Positions 44,995 through 57,334 of a DNA stretch of 64,000 nt are shown here, one piece after another. This DNA is from Taeniopygia guttata. Lineage: Eukaryota; Chordata; Aves; Passeriformes; Estrildidae. The DNA is taken from NCBI RefSeq assembly GCF_048771995.1, contig NC_133024.1, positions 114,481,501 through 114,545,500 on the forward strand. Reading direction: 5' to 3'. The translations under genes and the position numbers were made by a program. How positions within the stretch are numbered: the first letter of the stretch is position 1; each line of letters opens with the position of its first letter. The notes under the pieces are model-generated. The model was not told the origin of the DNA, did no database searches, and was given only the letters and a program-made list of their open reading frames with translations.

Positions 44995-45170
44995 AGAATT
45001 TCCAACTGTGCCACAAACTCTTAATTTCTAACTGTGCCACAAACTCTTAATTTCTCACTGTGCCACAAACTCTTAATTTCTAACTGTGCCACAAACTCTT
45101 AATTTCTAACTGTGCCACAAACTCTTAATTTCTAACTGTGCCAAAAACTCTTAATTTCTCACTGCGTCAC
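44995..45170 (+). repeat. 26-bp tandem repeat, about seven copies
   Basis: CTGTGCCACAAACTCTTAAT plus TTCTAA, nearly identical units. Confidence 0.95.
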
Positions 45171-45361
45171 AGGCTGGAAGGCCTCACAAGGCCCGATCTG
45201 AGGCCTAGACTGGAGTAGCTCAAATCTCATTCCAGACATAAATCAGACATTTATCAGACATAAATCATGGCCTCTCTCTCTCAGAAATGCTGCCACAAAG
45301 GTGTGTCCTGACCTCCCTCCCACGGCAGAGCCCAGGGAGCAGGAACAGGACCAGAGGGTCA

Positions 45362-45740
45362 CAAAATTATGGAATGCTTTGGGTTGGAAGGACCTTAAAA
45401 CTCATCTTGTTCCATCCCACTCCCAGTGTCCCAGGCTGCTCCAGCCCCAGTGTCCAGCCTGGGCACTCACAGGGATCCAGGGGCAGCCACAGCTTTTTGG
45501 GAATCCCATCCCTGCCCACCCTGCCAGGGAACAATTCCCAATTCCCAATCTCCCACCCAGCCCTGCCCTCTGGCAGTGGGAGCCATTCCCTGGCTCCTGT
45601 CCCTCCATCCTTGTCCCTCTCCAGCTCTCCTGGAGCCCCTTCAGGCCCTGGGAAAGCTCTAAAATCTCCCCAGAACCTTCTCTCCTCCAGGCTGGACAAC
45701 TCCAGTCCCCTGCTCCTCATCCATTTAGCACTAGGAATTA
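45362..45740 (-). mobile_element. CR1 LINE 3' fragment
   Basis: Antisense from AAAATTATGGAATGCTTTGG to CTGGACAACTCCAGTCCCC; the 5' part retains CTGGAGCCCCTTCAGGCCC. Confidence 0.82.
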
Positions 45741-45744
45741 TCCC

Positions 45745-46800
45745 AAGGAAGCAATTTGTGCCACAGGAATTGTCCTTCCTGCTTTGGATCCCCATGGAAG
45801 GAGAGGGGGAAGCCCCCATGAAAGATTTCATGGAAACAAGCACTAGGAAAGAGGAAGAGCTTGCTGCCAGATTCCCCAAAAATAAAGGGAAAAACAGAAC
45901 AGTCTCCTTTTCCTGGGAAATCTTTGTCAAATCCCTTCCCATTTCCCTCTGGGAGGTTGAGGCCTGGCGAAACTTTTCTCCCCAATCCCTTTTAACATCA
46001 TGGAAACCTGTGGGCAGGAAAAAGAGCTGAGTCTGAAATCCCAGGAACTTTGGGATTTTACAGAAACCCCTCCAAGAGGAGTCCTTGCCTTTCCTCCAGT
46101 CCCCCTTTGCTGCTGTGCAGGATAATTACAGCTCATGTTTTCCACAAAACCCCGTAACCCTTCATGGGGAAGAAAAATATTGTGGCTCATGCAGCTGTGA
46201 CTCAACTGGTAATTTGGGATGACAAGCAATTCCTTGAACATCTGACTCAACTTAATGGGAGGATGTTACCCAACAGCAGCACCTTAGTCAAGAGCCCTTG
46301 AAAAAACATCCCAGCTCCTCAGCAGGGTTTGAAATCCTCATTGTTTTATTTGGTTTGCCAGCAGGAGCTCCTGGGGGGACAAGAACATTGTCCCAAGGCA
46401 CTTGAGCATTGCAGGGGAGCAAAGCCAAGCTCAGGAATCTTTGTGTGTGTGGAGATTTTCTCTAAAATGTGGGAAAAACTAATTAAAGGATCTTTGCATA
46501 GGGACAAGCAGCAGAGGCAGATGTTGGGGGAGATGTCACAGATGTCCCTCTGCTCGAGCTGGAATGCAAATCACTTGAATTTCCATCATGTCTCACTGAC
46601 TAATGACTCCTGAGGTTTTTCTAAGCCTCATCTTCCTGGGGAAAAAAAACCCACAAACATTTATTTTTCCTCCAGCTCTTGGAGCACGTCTGTAATGGGT
46701 GACCCAACACATTTTTAGATGGGAACATTTTAAATGGGAACATTTTCCCCATTTTCAAGTCCTCAGTCCTGACAGCTTTCTGCAACCTGGGGCCAAAAGC
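45745..46800. other. No recognised feature
   Basis: Unique-looking sequence, no gene recognised on either strand. Confidence 0.4.
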
Positions 46801-46802
46801 AT

Positions 46803-46880
46803 TTGGGGATTAATTTAGGGGTGATTATGGTGGGACTGGATGATCCTGGAGGTCTCTCCCAAGCTGGATGATTTGGGATT
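46803..46880 (+). mobile_element. CR1 LINE tail scrap
   Basis: GGACTGGATGATCCTGGAGG with tail GATGATTTGGGATTTTGGG. Confidence 0.65.
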
Positions 46881-46884
46881 TTGG

Positions 46885-47820
46885 GATAAAAGCTTTTCTG
46901 AGTGAGCAGGAGAGCTGGAGCGCACTGAGGAGTGGGAGAAGGAATGGAGAGCCAGGAGACATCACTCAAAGCTCATGCTCTGTCCCTGTGAAGTTATTCC
47001 TTGGAATTTCTTCCTGCAGGGCCCAGCTGGGAGAGGAGGAGGCATGGGAGGAAGAGGGAACACACTAATGATCATCTGTGTGAGAAAAGCAGAATAACAG
47101 AGCTGGTTCAGAGCCCAAACACAAGGCCCAGACTCATTTCTTTGCCTCCAACTCCACTGTCAGGAGCTGCCATTTGTTGGTGTTTGTCTCTCAGCCCCCC
47201 CACATCAACAAGGAGCACCAGGCTGGGAAATGAGCCCAAATTTAGGCCAGAGAAATGAGTCAGAGGAGATAAAAAGAGCTGGAGGACTGTGGAAGGGCCA
47301 CACCGTTGGAAGCTGAGGCACTGGGGAGCACAGCCAAGCAGCAGGAGGAAGTCCAGGGGAAAAAAAAAAAAAAAAAAAGGATAATCCAAAAGGAGAGTCA
47401 CCCATCTGTGCTCCATGGCATCAACAGGAAGCAGCCACATCCATCCTGCTTCATGTGACAGCCACATCCCAGCCTTGGGACAGGCTGGGACAGCCTTGCA
47501 GGGATGCTGGGACACGTGGGCAGTTCCAGGAGCTCCCTCTGATCCAGCAGGAATGACTGCCCGATGGAAATCCACGTGGATAAAAGCCTAATCACTCATT
47601 TGTGCCCCAACAAAGCCTCCCTCTGCAGGAGAACTCGAGGAGCTCACTGCCATGGGGTAACCTGGGGCAGCTGCCAGGAATTCCTGTGATCAGCTGGGAT
47701 TAGCCCAAAGTGATCCAGGCAAGGTCCAGCTGAGCCCAAACATGTTGGAATTGCTCCAGCAGCCAAGACAAAGCAGCTTCAAAGGCAAAGCCAACCTGGG
47801 GAGTGACTTGGTTTGTGCCA
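46885..47820. other. No recognised feature apart from a poly(A) run
   Basis: A 20-base A run at about 47360; nothing else assignable. Confidence 0.4.
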
Positions 47821-47821
47821 C

Positions 47822-48043
47822 TGTCGTGGTTTGACACGGAAAAATATTTTTTCCGGAAGGAAGAGGTCAATTTGGACATTGACCTCTTTTATATTAGCAT
47901 AGTGGTAGTAGTTTAATAAAGTTTTTTCTTGTTATTAGGTTTGGGCCTGCTTTGCTGTGTTCTTGATCGCATTTCACAGCATTCAGTTGAGAGATTGCAT
48001 TTTCATGGGGGCACTGGCATTGTGCCAGTGTCAAACCATGACA
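47822..48043 (+). mobile_element. Compact solo LTR, family F, fossil
   Basis: 222 bp with inverted ends TGTCGTGGTTTGACA and TGTCAAACCATGACA (one mismatch), a TATA-like TTTTATATTAG, and TTTAATAAAGTTTTTT. Flanked by GCCAC and GCCAA, a likely target-site repeat. A TIR DNA transposon is the alternative. Confidence 0.65.
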
Positions 48044-48050
48044 GCCAACT

Positions 48051-48355
48051 TGTGGGTCTCAGATTCAGTCAAAGATAAAAACAAAGAGTTTCTAGCCAGG
48101 CAGAAGCCTGGGAAAGAGTTGGAGAAGAATGTAAATAATTCTTTATCTCGCTTGTTGTTCACATTGTTTATAGTTAAGTTCTATCACTCTGTGTCAAGCA
48201 CTCTGCACCAATGCTGTGAGTTGTTTTCACTTCAGGTCAAATGGAGTTGGTCCTCACGAATCTCTGTATAAAAGAGCAGTGTATTTTGAATAAACTGGAG
48301 TTTTATTCTCAGCAGCCTTCTGAATCAGTCTTCTCATTCCCGTCCTGCCTCGACA
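48051..48355 (+). mobile_element. LTR family C, fossil
   Basis: Plus-strand copy with CTGTATAAAAGAGCAG and TTGAATAAACTGGAG spaced as promoter and polyadenylation site; ends CCTGCCTCGACA. Confidence 0.85.
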
Positions 48356-48359
48356 GCAT

Positions 48360-49255
48360 CGTCACCTCCCAGTCCCTGGTCACTCACAGCCAAAAAAAGG
48401 TCCTTGGATCAAAGCCAGGGGGAAAAGGTTGTGGAAATTTTCCCTGAGCTGTCCCCACACCCTCACAGGTGGGACATTGGGCTGTTTGAATGTGGAGATG
48501 CAATGTAAGAGCCAAAGCTCTTAGAGAGTGTCCAAAAGGATGGGGAAAGGTCACAGGAGGAGCAGCTGAGGGCACTTGGAATGTGCAGCTGGAGGAACCT
48601 GAGGAGACCCTCAGGGACTGCAGCTCCAAGGGACAGCACCAGGGAGCAGCTGGGGCTGGGCCAGGGCAGCTCCAGCAGGAATTGAGGACAGTGCACCCTG
48701 CTGTGCTCTCTGACCTTCAGCCCTGGAGTTACTGGAATATTCAGACAGGTTTTTGGCAGATCTGGATATTTTGGGGCTCCTGTCAGGATCCCTGTGGGCA
48801 CAGCCAAGGCTGCAGCAGATCAGCTGTTCTGGGATCCTGTGGGAAAAGATGGGCTCAGACAAACCCAAAGCGTCACAAGAGGTGACCCAACACTAAATGA
48901 AGCCTCGGGATCTCTCAGGAAACCAAAATCCCCAAGGGTTGACCCACTCAGCAGTCAGAGACCCCAAAAGATGGAAGAACTGTTCCACAAGAAAGCAGCA
49001 ATTCCAAAGGGTTTCCTCAGTTAGAAAGAAAACCCAGCCTGGACAGGACAAGGCATCCAAAGTGCAAAGTTTGTTTCTTGCAGATGATGCAGGGAAACAA
49101 CAGAATATTGGGAGAAAAAGGGATCAAGTGCACTGAGACTCCTCTGAAGGGAAATGTCTGGGGGAGATCATCATTAATAACAATCCTCTGCTGTTCAGAA
49201 GGGTCACAGAAGCTGTTCGGTGGGAAAAGGCCTCCAAATCATGGGACAGGCACAG
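48360..49255. other. Mostly unrecognised
   Basis: About 48600-48700 has CR1-like words (CCAGGGAGCAGCTGGGGC) too diverged to call. Confidence 0.4.
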
Positions 49256-49259
49256 CACC

Positions 49260-49465
49260 AGGGAGCAGCTGGGGCTGGGCCAGGAGGGATTTAGGGTGGA
49301 TTTTAGGGAAAGGCTCTTCCCCAGAGGTGCTGGCACTGCCCAGGGAATGGGCACGGCCCCGAGGCTGCCAGAGCTGCAGGAGCCTTTGGCCAGCGCTGCC
49401 AGGGATGGACAGGGTGGGGCTGGTGGGGTCTGGGCAGGGCAGGGTGGCACTGGGGGATCCCTGGG
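49260..49465 (+). mobile_element. CR1 LINE body of an expanded-tail copy
   Basis: Sense copy matching 3265-3440. Confidence 0.85.
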
Positions 49466-49770
49466 GGTTTATTCCCACTCAGGATATTCCATAGTTCAAT
49501 TCCCACTCAGGATATTCCATAGTTCAATTCCCACTCAGATATTCCATAGTTCAATTCCCACTCAGATATTCCATGGTTCAGTTCCCACTCAGATATTCCA
49601 TGGTTCAGTTCCCACTCAGGATATTCCATGGTTCAATTCCCACTCAGGATATTTCATGGTTCAATTCCCACTCAGGATTTTCCATGGTTCAATTCCCACT
49701 CAGGATTTTCCATGGTTCAATTCCCACTCAGGATATTCCATGGTTCAGTTCCCACTCAGGATTTTCCATG
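49466..49770 (+). repeat. 28-bp CR1-tail minisatellite
   Basis: About eleven units. The next 62 bases (GGCTCAGTCCCACCAAGG onward) match those after the 3440-3670 array. Confidence 0.95.
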
Positions 49771-49834
49771 GCTCAGTCCCACCAAGGTCAGCCCTGCTGG
49801 ATGCTCAGCTCCTCCAGCAGAGTGAGGATTTGAG

Positions 49835-51155
49835 CCATGTTCACATCTCAGATGTGATTTGGGATAAATCCACCTCTTTGCTTTTTTTTTAATATTTCTT
49901 TTTCACATTCCCATTCAGCTCCCAGGCAGAGCTTTGCAGGAAGGGATCTCTGTGTGTGTGGATGAGCTTGAGGTGGTTCCCTCTGGCATCTGTTCCCCAA
50001 AAACCCGTCAGGAATTCCAGCAAGGAGCTGCTCCTGCCATCCTGCCTTGTCTAAAAACCTGTCCAAGTCAGGTGTGGGGATGAATGGAAGAGGAAAAAGC
50101 AAAGTCCTCAATCTCCTTGGCTCAGCAGTGCTGGATAGAGCTCCAGGAGTGTTGGGCCAGCATTCCCAGAAAAAACTGGGATTGCTGGAGGGTCTGGGCA
50201 GGGCCTGGGGTAGGACTGGATGATCCCTGTGGGTCCTTCCCACTCAGGATATTCCAGCTCCCTCATGTGTGGTCCATCACCTCCCCATCAGCCTTGGAGG
50301 CTGAGGTTAATAATAGTTAATAAACATTAACTAATGAACTATGTCACATGTGCTGTGATTATAGGATGCAATGAGTGGCTGCATCCTTGGAAGCCAAGAC
50401 TGGAGCTGGGATCCCAGGGAATTGTGAGGGATTCTCCCCCACACAGAGCATTGCAGAGCTGGAATTGCTGGTTGCCAAGAGGAAGAGCAGGGGAGGAAAC
50501 GTTGGGATCCCTGTTTGGATGTTGGATCCCTTGGGATGCTGCTCAGGGAGCTCTGCCTCCCTCCAGCCCCAGCCTGGGCTGGTTCTGGCAGAAGTCTCAC
50601 ACTAAAAGCTTCCAGTGGTACTAAAATTAAGATGAGCTTATTTCAGCTGAAGTCTGATGACAAAACTGTCCTGTTGAAGATTTATTTTTTCATTTTAAGG
50701 ACCTCAGCACGCCCAGAGCCCTGAGCTCCCTATTCCAGCAGCCATTTGAGTCACCTCAGAACCTGGGAGAGTTTTGTTTGTTTTCCTTAAAATCCCTTAA
50801 CAGCTCCTTTCCTGATCACTCAAGGACTGCAGCTTTTGTTTAAACCCACACAGCCTTCACGGGAATAAAAGGAACCCTAAAAGTGCAAACATTGGAAGTT
50901 TAGAAGCCAGTTTTTAATGTTAAGCCTTTTATTTTGTGTCTTCAACACGGGGCGCTGGTGACAAAATGACAATATCAGGAACACAGACCTGTGCAAGGGA
51001 GGTACAGCCTGAACCCTGCTTTGGGAAAGAGGAATTTCATGGAACTGGGGAGAAGGAGAGACCCTGTGTTCTGCAGGCACCACAGTGACTTCGCTCATTT
51101 TTGGGATGGGAATACTTCCAAGAGGTTCCTGTGCAGATCCTCTGGTGTTGAAGTG
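49835..51155. other. No gene recognised; one CR1 tail scrap
   Basis: 50190-50260 is a sense CR1 tail (GGACTGGATGATCCCTGTGG, GGATATTCC). The rest was not assigned. Confidence 0.45.
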
Positions 51156-51159
51156 GCCC

Positions 51160-51235
51160 TTGGGGACAGGCTTTGGGGTGATGGTGGCACTGGATGATCC
51201 TGAAGGGCTCTTCCCACCTTGATGATTCTGGGATA
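51160..51235 (+). mobile_element. CR1 LINE tail scrap
   Basis: GGCACTGGATGATCCTGAAG to CTTGATGATTCTGGG. Confidence 0.65.
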
Positions 51236-51779
51236 CACCAAGCACTCCATGGCTCTATCCTTGCTGCCTCCTCTTCCTCAGGAATGGAACTGAAGTGAAT
51301 TCTCTTTTCCTCTTTTAAATGTGTTTTTAACCACAAAACCTTTCTGTGACCAAGGAATTCCTGGAGGTGGCACTGAGTGCTCTGGGCTGGGGACAAGGTG
51401 GGCATGGGCACAGCTGGGACTCCCTGGGCTGGGAGGGCTTTGCCAGCCCCAGAATTTCCTGGGATTTTGGGATTCTTTCAGAATTCCAGGCCCTCAGGTG
51501 GTTTCTGAAGGAGAAACTGCAGCAAAGCTGAGCTGCTGTCTCCCCCCAGTGTCAGCAGATTTTTCCTGTTCCAGTGGTGCCACGAGGGATTCCCAAGGGT
51601 GAAATCACCTGGGAGCTGTGAGAGCACAGCTCCAACTCCCCGTGAACAGCAGGAACAGCCACGCTTCCCTTTGGCAAGGGACAGGACTGGACAGGGAATT
51701 CCTTCTCTTATCCTGGAAATTATTTGATATCCCCATCCCAGGCTCTGGGGGTTTCTGAGCTCTGATGATCCGCTGAAAT

Positions 51780-52018
51780 TTAGGAATGGCCTCAAGCAGG
51801 AGGAAGGCAGGGATGGATGGGATAATGGGAGAAAATTCCTGGCTGGGAGGGTGGGCAGGGGCTGGGATGGAATTCCCAGATTCCCCTGGATCCCTGGCAG
51901 TGCCCCAGGCCAGGTTGGACACTGCCTGGGACAGTGGGAGGTGTCCCTGCCATGGCAGGGGTGGCACTGGGTGATCCTTAAGATCCTTTCCACCCCAAAC
52001 CACTCTGAGATTCTAAAA
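51780..52018 (+). mobile_element. CR1 LINE 3' fragment
   Basis: Sense, GGAATGGCCTCAAGCAGGAG to CCAAACCACTCTGAGATTC. Confidence 0.82.
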
Positions 52019-52019
52019 A

Positions 52020-53070
52020 TCAGGCTGGAGCAGATTTGAAGTCTTTTACCTGCAGAGATTTTTCTGATTTGGCTGCAGAGGCAGGAAGGTGGTAATTGCA
52101 GCATTTCTGAGGAGACTCCTCGCAGCTCCTTCCCCCATATTCAGGGGCAAAAATCGAGCATGAATTCCCTTCTTGCACATCTTTGGCAGGGATGATTTTA
52201 AGCCAGACTTGATTGCTTTGGGTGCTAAATGGTGCCCAGTGGCTTTGGTGGTAAATGGAGTTTTAAAGGGAGATTGTGTCCCTTTGGTTCTGCCCACAAA
52301 ACTTTAAAGTAGTTGAAAAGCTTAAAAAAAAAAATTCATCGTTATTATTTTTCTTTCCTAGAAAATCTACTCTGGAGAGCCTAAAAACTCCAGACTGGGG
52401 CTAATATCCAAAAATAACCAGTGAGTGCACAGAGCCAAGCCAGTGGTGTCAGCAGAGCTGCCAATTCCCTGGGGAGGTCTGGGGGAGTGGCTCCACCAGA
52501 ATTCCTGGGATTCCTGCAGGGAGGGTGGGCACCAGGCTGCCCTCACTGGCACCACAGAAATCCAATTTAATTCCCCCCCAGCTCACCTTGGCACGCACAG
52601 GTGAGCACTGGGAACAGAGGGGAGATGCTGGATTCTCTGGGAATTCCTGTGCCTGGCAGGCCTAAGGCTGCTGGAGCAGATTTCTCCAGGATCCAGCAGG
52701 ATATTGCAGAGCAGACATTTCTCTGTGCTGGGAATGGCTTTGTGCACTGCTGCTGTTCTCCAGGCTCCAAGGAGACAGCAGGGAAAGGGAGATTTCAACA
52801 TCCCTGCAGCTCCAGGGAGCTCCCTGAGCACCCCCTGTGCTCCCTGCTCAGCTGAGAGTGGGCTCAGGGCTCCTCCAGGGGATCTCCAGCCTCCTCTTCC
52901 CGCCTCTCCCCAGTCCACTGGAAAAATTCTGCCTCTCCTTAACTCGCAGAAGGGTTTAGGAAGTGCTTTGGAATGGAAATGGGGATGTGAAGGTGCCTGG
53001 GGCACTGCCACACCTGAGCTTTTATTGCTGTGCTTCTCTGTTTCTCTGCTGATGAACCAAAATCTGCTCT
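52020..53070. other. No recognised feature
   Basis: Unassigned sequence with a short A run near 52325. Confidence 0.4.
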
Positions 53071-53074
53071 GGAG

Positions 53075-53435
53075 CCAGGCTGGGAGAGCTGGGAATGTTC
53101 AACCTGGAGAGGAGAAGCTCCAGGGAGAGCTCAGAGCCCTGCCAGGGCCTGGAGGGGCTCCAGGAGAGCTGCAGAGGGACTGGGGACAGGGATGGAGGGA
53201 CAGGAGCCAGGGAATGGCTCCCAGTGCCAGAGGGCAGGGCTGGGTGGGAGATTGGGAATTGGGAATTGTTCCCTGGCAGGGTGGGCAGGGCTGGGATGGA
53301 ATTCCCAGATTCCCCTGGACCCCTGGCAGTGCCCAAGGCCAGGTTGGACACTGCCTGGCACAGTGGGAGGTGTCCCTGCCATGGCAGGGGTAGAACAAGG
53401 TGATTTTAGACCCAAACCATTCCAGGATTCCATCC
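53075..53435 (+). mobile_element. CR1 LINE 3' fragment
   Basis: Long sense copy, from CCAGGCTGGGAGAGCTGGG to AACCATTCCAGGATTCC; lies just 3' of the SMIM11 end on the opposite strand. Confidence 0.85.
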
Positions 53436-53849
53436 CAAGTTCTCCACTGCACAGGCAGGCACAGCTGCCCCCAGGCTGAGCAGAAAACAGGGAACCAAGG
53501 AGATTTCTCAGGATAAAGCTCCTGCCATGAAACTCCTTCTGTGATCCCATGGAGCCCAGGAGTGCCTGGAAAAGCTGCTCTCCTGGGATTGCCCACCTGG
53601 TTCCATGCAGACCCCACAGCCTGACCTGGCAGGAAGAAGCTGCAAAGCTGCACTGAGCCCTCTTCACTCCCTTCTGCCTCTCCACGAGCTTTGGAGCCTC
53701 CCAGGATGAATCCAGAGCATTTTTCTCCTCAATTTTTCCCTCCAGAGTGTTCTCCTCTTCCATCCCAGCCACCTCCTGGCAGCTGATCTTTCCCTGCAGC
53801 TCCAGTCCTTTGATAAATAAAGGATAAATAAAAAATAAACCCAAGTTTA

Positions 53850-54011
53850 TTTTTTTAAACAAAGACATTTATTTCATTACATAAATAGAGGCTCAGCTGC
53901 TTTGCTGCACATACAAAACCAGAGATAATTTAAGTGTCACCCTGAGGTTACCCATCCTTCTTTTCCAGGAAGGCTTCATCCTCCTGGGAGGGGAATCCAA
54001 GTGTCAGGAAC
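53850..54011 (-). other. SMIM11: Probable SMIM11 3'UTR last exon
   Basis: On the minus strand a strong acceptor (pyrimidine tract, then CCCTCCCTGCAG) opens an exon at 54011 that ends in a polyadenylation signal. It would join the donor just after the SMIM11 stop codon. Because that stop lies only 12 bases before the junction, nonsense-mediated decay is not expected. Assignment to SMIM11 is inferred from strand, order and the matching donor. Confidence 0.6.
53868..53873 (-). terminator. Polyadenylation signal AATAAA
   Basis: AATAAATGTCTTTG on the minus strand, about 140 bases into the putative last exon of SMIM11. Cleavage would be expected roughly 10-25 bases further on. Confidence 0.6.
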
Positions 54012-54304
54012 CTGCAGGGAGGGGACAGGGCAGTGAGAACAGCAGGCACAAGAGGGAGAGCACAGGGGCACCTTTGGAGCTGTTCCCAGCTCCAGGGGGG
54101 AATTCCTCCCTCTTCATCCCAGATTTTAGGAAGGACAGGGTCTCTGCTGGGCAGCTCTGGGGGCTGGGAAGGGAATTTCTGTGGAATCAGAGAGGTTTTA
54201 ACTCCAAGGGTGGTGTCACCTGCTGGGCACTGAGGTTTTGTGTGATGATCCTGGGGCAGAAATCCCTGGAGCTGTGGGGTTTGGCAAACAGAATTCCCTG
54301 GGAT

Positions 54305-54440
54305 AACACTGAATCCCAGAATCCCAGACTGCTTTGGGTTAGAGGCATCTCAAAGCTCATCCCATCCACCCCTGCCATGGGCAGGAACATCTCCCACTAT
54401 CCCAGGCTGCTCCAAGCCCTGCCCAACTTTTCCTTTCCCA
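54305..54440 (-). mobile_element. CR1 LINE tail in a SMIM11 intron
   Basis: Antisense ACTGAATCCCAGAATCCCAG through CCATGGGCAGGAACATC. Confidence 0.72.
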
Positions 54441-55514
54441 GGGAATTGGCCAAAATCTGCCCCAAAGCCAAGTCCTGAATCTGCTGGAGGCAGAAGACTG
54501 AAAAACCCCTTTGGTTTTGTTGTTGTTGGGTATTTTTTGATGTTGTTGTTGTTGGTTTTTTGTGTGTAAATAGAAAAAAACTTCATTGCCATGGTTATTC
54601 CCAGGGCCTCGTTTCTAGGCACAATTCCTAATCCTTGGGAATAAAGGGAATAAAACAGTGGCAAGGTGGAAATAAAATCTAGGAAAGATTTTAAGAACTG
54701 GGAAGTGTCTTTAGATGAGAGGGGATGACCTCAGAAAAGGAAATAAGATTTTATTTCAATAAAGAGCAACATGACATCAAACTCCCACTGAGCTTCCAAA
54801 GGACAGGCAGGAATAGAATTCCCATTTTGCTGCAGAACAGGGAGAAGTGAAGCAAACTGCTCCAAAAATGACAAGAAAGGCAGGGAATAGAATCCAAGCA
54901 CCAGGCAGGACTCGTTCTGCTCATGGACTTGCTCCAACAATGCAGGGATTGCTTCAACTTTGGAAACAGAGGGGAGGAGCTCGGGAATTTCAGAATGAAA
55001 ATCCCAAATTTAGGGAATTTTGCAATGTTCATTTTGCTCTTTCAAGCAGAAAAAGGTGCATTTTTCTCAGTGGTTGATGTTTCATAGCATAACCTGTCCC
55101 TTTGGGAATTCCAGGAGTGGAATTTGCCCTTTCCAGCTAAAGCACCCCCAAGCTGTCAATAATTTCACTCATCTAGAAAGGCAGATTATTTTCTCTCTCT
55201 ATTCTGTGACTTCAGGCCCAGAGCTCTGATTGCAGCATCCTGCCTGGCTGCTTCCCTGCAGTTATTCCCAATTTCTCCCCCTCTTTGTGCATCAGGCCCA
55301 AAATCCCAGGCAGATAAAACCAGAGAGGGAATATTGTGCTCAAACACCCTCAGACAGGACAGTGGTTCATTCAAATCCCACAAAGAACTGGAGCAAATCC
55401 CAAATATTCCAAGAGCTCAAGTCTAATTGCACATCCCCAATCAATCCCACTGGGATTAACAATGCCATTGTCCAGACTCAGGGATTAGGATCAATTCCAC
55501 ACCTGAGGCACTCT

Positions 55515-57334
55515 TCACTCATCCTTCTTCTCTGCCTTCAGCTTCTCTTCACGTTCCCTCTTCAGCTTCTCCTCGATTTTCTTGCTCTGGTACATTTTGA
55601 CTCCAGCAAAGGCCAAGCAAAGGATCAATGTTTTAGCTGCCAAAATGTACATCAGCAGTGGGAAGTACTCCAGAGCCTGGAATGCCAGAGAATCTGTTCA
55701 GGCACTTCTGGAACACTGGGACAATTAAAGGTGAATTTATAGGGATGTTCTGCATCTTCCATTCCAATAATAACGCTCCTCTCCCTCCATGGTTTTTATT
55801 TCTGTGGGGAATTAAACCAGGCAGAGCAACAAAGGCAAAGAAAAAATCTCCTTCCCTCAAGTCCTGAACTCCTTTTCTCATTTTCCAGCAGTATTTGCAC
55901 CATCTGGAGCTGGAAAAAGGGAAGAGCTGAGTATCTGAGGGAAATTGTGAAAGTGGAAATGCTGCTGAGCAATTCTCACAAGTGATGGATCCCTGGGGAT
56001 CAGCTCTCAGGTGGGATCCCCAAAAACACTCCAGGAAATCTTAATTCCTAGCAACTTTGTAAGGAACCTGCTCAGAGATGGAAGGTGTAGATAAATGCCT
56101 TTAAACTGTGAGAAAAGTAAAAAATCCAAGGATTGCTGTGCCAGTTTTGAATGCCTGGAATTGCACAGAGTGATTCAATGCTATAAAAACATGAACTTGG
56201 AGAGGAAAATCCAATGGAAATGGGTGGTGGGCACTGAGCAGGCTCCCCAAGGATGGGGTGGGGTTGTTGGGGGGTCTTGGGCCAGGCCTTGGACTGGCTG
56301 ATCCCTGTGGGTCCCTTCCCACCAGGATATTCCACGTTTCTGTCATAATTGTGAACTTGGAATTCCCCCTGTTCCCTCAGGATGTCCCAAAGCTGTCAGG
56401 ACACATCAAAGCTCTGAACTCAGGCCAAGCCTTGTGTCCCTGCACCAGCAGGAGTCTGGAAAAACACCACCAGGCTCTGTCAATCTCCCCACAGGCACAG
56501 AGGCAGCAGCTCTGAGCCCACAGCTCTGCCACACCAGGGCTGGGCTGGGGGAAAGCTTGATTTAATGTGCTCAAATTGTTAATTATAGACTGGATTGGAA
56601 GGGATTTCAAAGCTCATCCAGATCCACAGGCAAGGACACTGAGGTTGGAGCAGCCCCAATGTCCAAACTTGAGCACTGCCAGGGATCCAGGGGCAGCCAC
56701 AGCTGTGCCCACCCTCATAGTGGGGAAATTTTTCCTATTATCTCATCTAAACCTGTAATTTTTCACTCTGAAGCCATTCCCTGTGTGCTGTCCCTCCATG
56801 CCCTGGAAATTGTCTCTCTCCAGGTTTCCTGGGGCTCCTCCAGGCCCTGCAAGGCCACCCTGAGCTCAGCCCAAAGCTTCTCCTGTGCAGGGGAACAATC
56901 CCAGCTGTGCCAGCCTTTCCTCCCAGCAGAGCTGCTCCATCCCTCTGCTCATCCTGGAGCCTCCTCTGGGCTCTCTGCAGCAGCTCCTGCTCCAACACTG
57001 TGGTGCCTGACACAGGACCTTACAGGGCTTTCATGGCCCCAAAACCCCAAAAACACAGTGGAGAAATTCCCCTCCAGTAAAAAAAGCAGCTGGGGGAAAA
57101 GCAGCCAGAGAAAAACCTGGAAAGAGGAAAGGAGGAGGAGCAGGGATGAGCAAATCCTGGGGCAAGCACATCTGGCAAGGAAGGAGAACAAGAAATCCCC
57201 TGTCCCTGAGAGTGTGGGGTTAAAAATCCTCCCCTGGGGAAGGAACCATCAGAACCCTCCCACCACAGCCCAGAGGAAAGAGCAGCAATCCCTGCTCTGG
57301 GAATGTGCCTCACCTTCCAGTTGAAGGCCACCAT
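55515..57334 (-). CDS. SMIM11: SMIM11 small integral membrane protein 11 (two coding exons)
   Basis: Coding exons at 57314-57334 (MVAFNWK, donor GTGAGG) and 55515-55676 (acceptor TTCCAG, then ALEYFPLLMYILAAK to the stop), joined in phase 0 for 60 residues; human SMIM11 has 58. The match with human is strong: NWK..LE..PLL.YILAAKTLILCL.FAGVKMYQ, followed by a charged Lys/Glu helix ending KKDE (human KKDN). One membrane segment at about residues 14-34, with the basic tail predicted on the cytoplasmic side; molecular function is not established. Exon 2 continues 12 bases past the stop to a donor at 55501-55502, so the 3'UTR is spliced. Opposite strand to KCNE1, as in mammals. The start could lie further upstream because the frame stays open; see the upstream exon entry. 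Confidence 0.93.
56255..56345 (+). mobile_element. CR1 LINE tail scrap in the SMIM11 intron
   Basis: GGCCAGGCCTTGGACTGGCTG to CCACCAGGATATTCCACG. Confidence 0.65.
56585..57000 (-). mobile_element. CR1 LINE 3' fragment in the SMIM11 intron
   Basis: Antisense, colinear with 236-690 and 8376-8842, ending about 310 bases from the first coding exon. Confidence 0.87.

Noticed and set aside
44995-45170. CRISPR-like array
   Set aside because: Direct tandem repeats with no spacers in a vertebrate genome; the same applies to the other arrays.
47822-48043. TIR DNA transposon
   Set aside because: The inverted ends are TG...CA and the interior has TATA- and AATAAA-like elements, so an LTR is the better reading, though not certain.
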